Source of the DNA: DATLZB01 sp035574175
GTDB lineage: Bacteria > Pseudomonadota > Alphaproteobacteria > Rhizobiales > Hyphomicrobiaceae
DNA length: 25,909 bases
Direction: 5' to 3'
Assembly (NCBI GenBank): GCA_035574175.1
Contig: DATLZB010000205.1
Span: forward strand, 1 to 25,909
Below are positions 25,471 through 25,909 of the stretch, piece by piece (positions within the stretch are counted from its first letter, which is position 1; each line of letters starts with the position of its first letter). The translations under genes and the position numbers were made by a program. Below the pieces are notes generated by a model that saw only the letters and a list, made by a program, of their open reading frames with translations, did no database searches and was not told the origin of the DNA.

Positions 25471-25626
25471 ATGCGCGTCTTTCTCTTGGCCTTGCTTGTC
25501 GCCTGCGTGATCACAGCCGTCGCGGCCCTGATCCTGGATCGTTTCCAGACCAGCGCCGACATCGCCAACACGACCTCAGGCGTGCGCATCAACTTCGCCG
25601 TCGATACGAGCAACACCAAGCAGTAG
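25471..25626 (+). CDS. Tiny single-pass membrane protein after the formate dehydrogenase genes
   Basis: A 51-residue protein with one hydrophobic helix (about 3-22, VFLLALLVACVITAVAALIL) and a polar tail (DIANTTSGVRINFAVDTSN) that would face the periplasm. I do not know the family. The ATG at 25471 puts the helix at the N-terminus; a TTG at 25423 in the same frame would add 16 residues, and neither start has a well-spaced ribosome site. It lies 96 bases after the gamma subunit on the same strand and ends four bases before the convergent radical SAM gene. It may be a small assembly or regulatory peptide of the complex, by position only. Confidence 0.6.
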   Translation: MRVFLLALLVACVITAVAALILDRFQTSADIANTTSGVRINFAVDTSNTKQ

Positions 25627-25630
25627 CGCC

Positions 25631-25909
25631 TCAGTCGCGGCCGCGTGCCCGCGTCACGTCCGGCTGCCGGCGCTCGCATGCGTGAGCCTCGCCCGCGTCC
25701 ACATAGCCGTGGCGCCGGCCGTGAATGTCCTCGACTTCGTAGGAGGCCGGCTCAGCGGCTGCCCGCAACAGGTACTGGGGGCCGATCGGGACCTTGCCGT
25801 AGCCGCCGGGAATATCCAGGACATATGTCGGCTGGGCGAGGCCCGACAGCCGGCGGCGAAGGGTGCGCACGAGTTCCCGCCCCTTGGCGATCGTGGTGCG
25901 AAAATGCCC
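25631..25909 (-). CDS. Lysine 2,3-aminomutase-type radical SAM protein (C-terminal part only)
   Basis: The 3' end of a gene that begins beyond the window. The 92 visible residues contain HFRTTIAKGREL and the family's conserved stretch LSGLAQPTYVLDIPGG followed by GKVPIGPQYLL, which is the PLP-binding C-terminal part of KamA-family aminomutases. The radical SAM CXXXCXXC motif would lie outside the window. Candidates are a lysine 2,3-aminomutase or the related EpmB-type enzyme; the two cannot be separated from this piece. It converges on the tiny membrane protein with only four bases between stops. Confidence 0.85.
   Translation of the reverse strand, partial: GHFRTTIAKGRELVRTLRRRLSGLAQPTYVLDIPGGYGKVPIGPQYLLRAAAEPASYEVEDIHGRRHGYVDAGEAHACERRQPDVTRARGRD

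Overview
The window reads as a GC-rich alphaproteobacterial chromosome, most likely of the order Hyphomicrobiales (Rhizobiales). The order tRNA-Leu, tig, clpP, clpX, lon, HU gene, tRNA-Val, tRNA-Asp, nuoA-D is the housekeeping block I associate with that order, and the formate dehydrogenase cluster with its DUF3305/DUF3306/DUF6352/DUF6505 companions is also typical of it. Genus cannot be told from the sequence alone.

Layout. 1-7.2 kb: protein quality control (trigger factor, ClpP, ClpX, Lon) and an HU-type nucleoid protein, with a good heat-shock (sigma-32-like) promoter candidate before lon. 7.3-7.5 kb: tRNA-Val and tRNA-Asp. 7.6-10.9 kb: nuoA, nuoB, nuoC, a four-helix-bundle (S23-like) gene wedged between nuoC and nuoD and bracketed by imperfect inverted repeats, then nuoD. 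The complex I operon stops there; nuoE-N do not follow.

10.9-13.8 kb is an accessory patch. It holds an intact Uma2-family gene, a 29-nt repeat of the nuoD 3' end, broken pieces of a second Uma2 gene and of an unidentified minus-strand gene, a 31-bp exact inverted copy of part of the neighbouring ferredoxin gene, and a two-gene unit: a ParA-like ATPase carrying its own transmembrane helix and coiled coil, followed by a small protein I do not recognise. This two-gene unit is the best candidate for something undescribed.

13.8-25.6 kb is a periplasmic formate dehydrogenase locus. A 682-residue multi-cluster ferredoxin-like protein on the minus strand diverges from a plus-strand run: biotin/lipoate ligase-like protein, DUF6505, DUF6352, DUF3305, DUF3306 (these five translationally coupled), an HTH-TorD fusion chaperone, a small Tat-signal protein, the catalytic FdhA subunit (Tat-exported, cysteine in place of selenocysteine), the iron-sulphur subunit Fdh3B, the cytochrome b subunit, and a tiny membrane protein. 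Together they should oxidise formate in the periplasm and pass electrons through iron-sulphur clusters and b haems to the quinone pool. The window ends in the C-terminal part of a lysine 2,3-aminomutase-type radical SAM gene on the minus strand.
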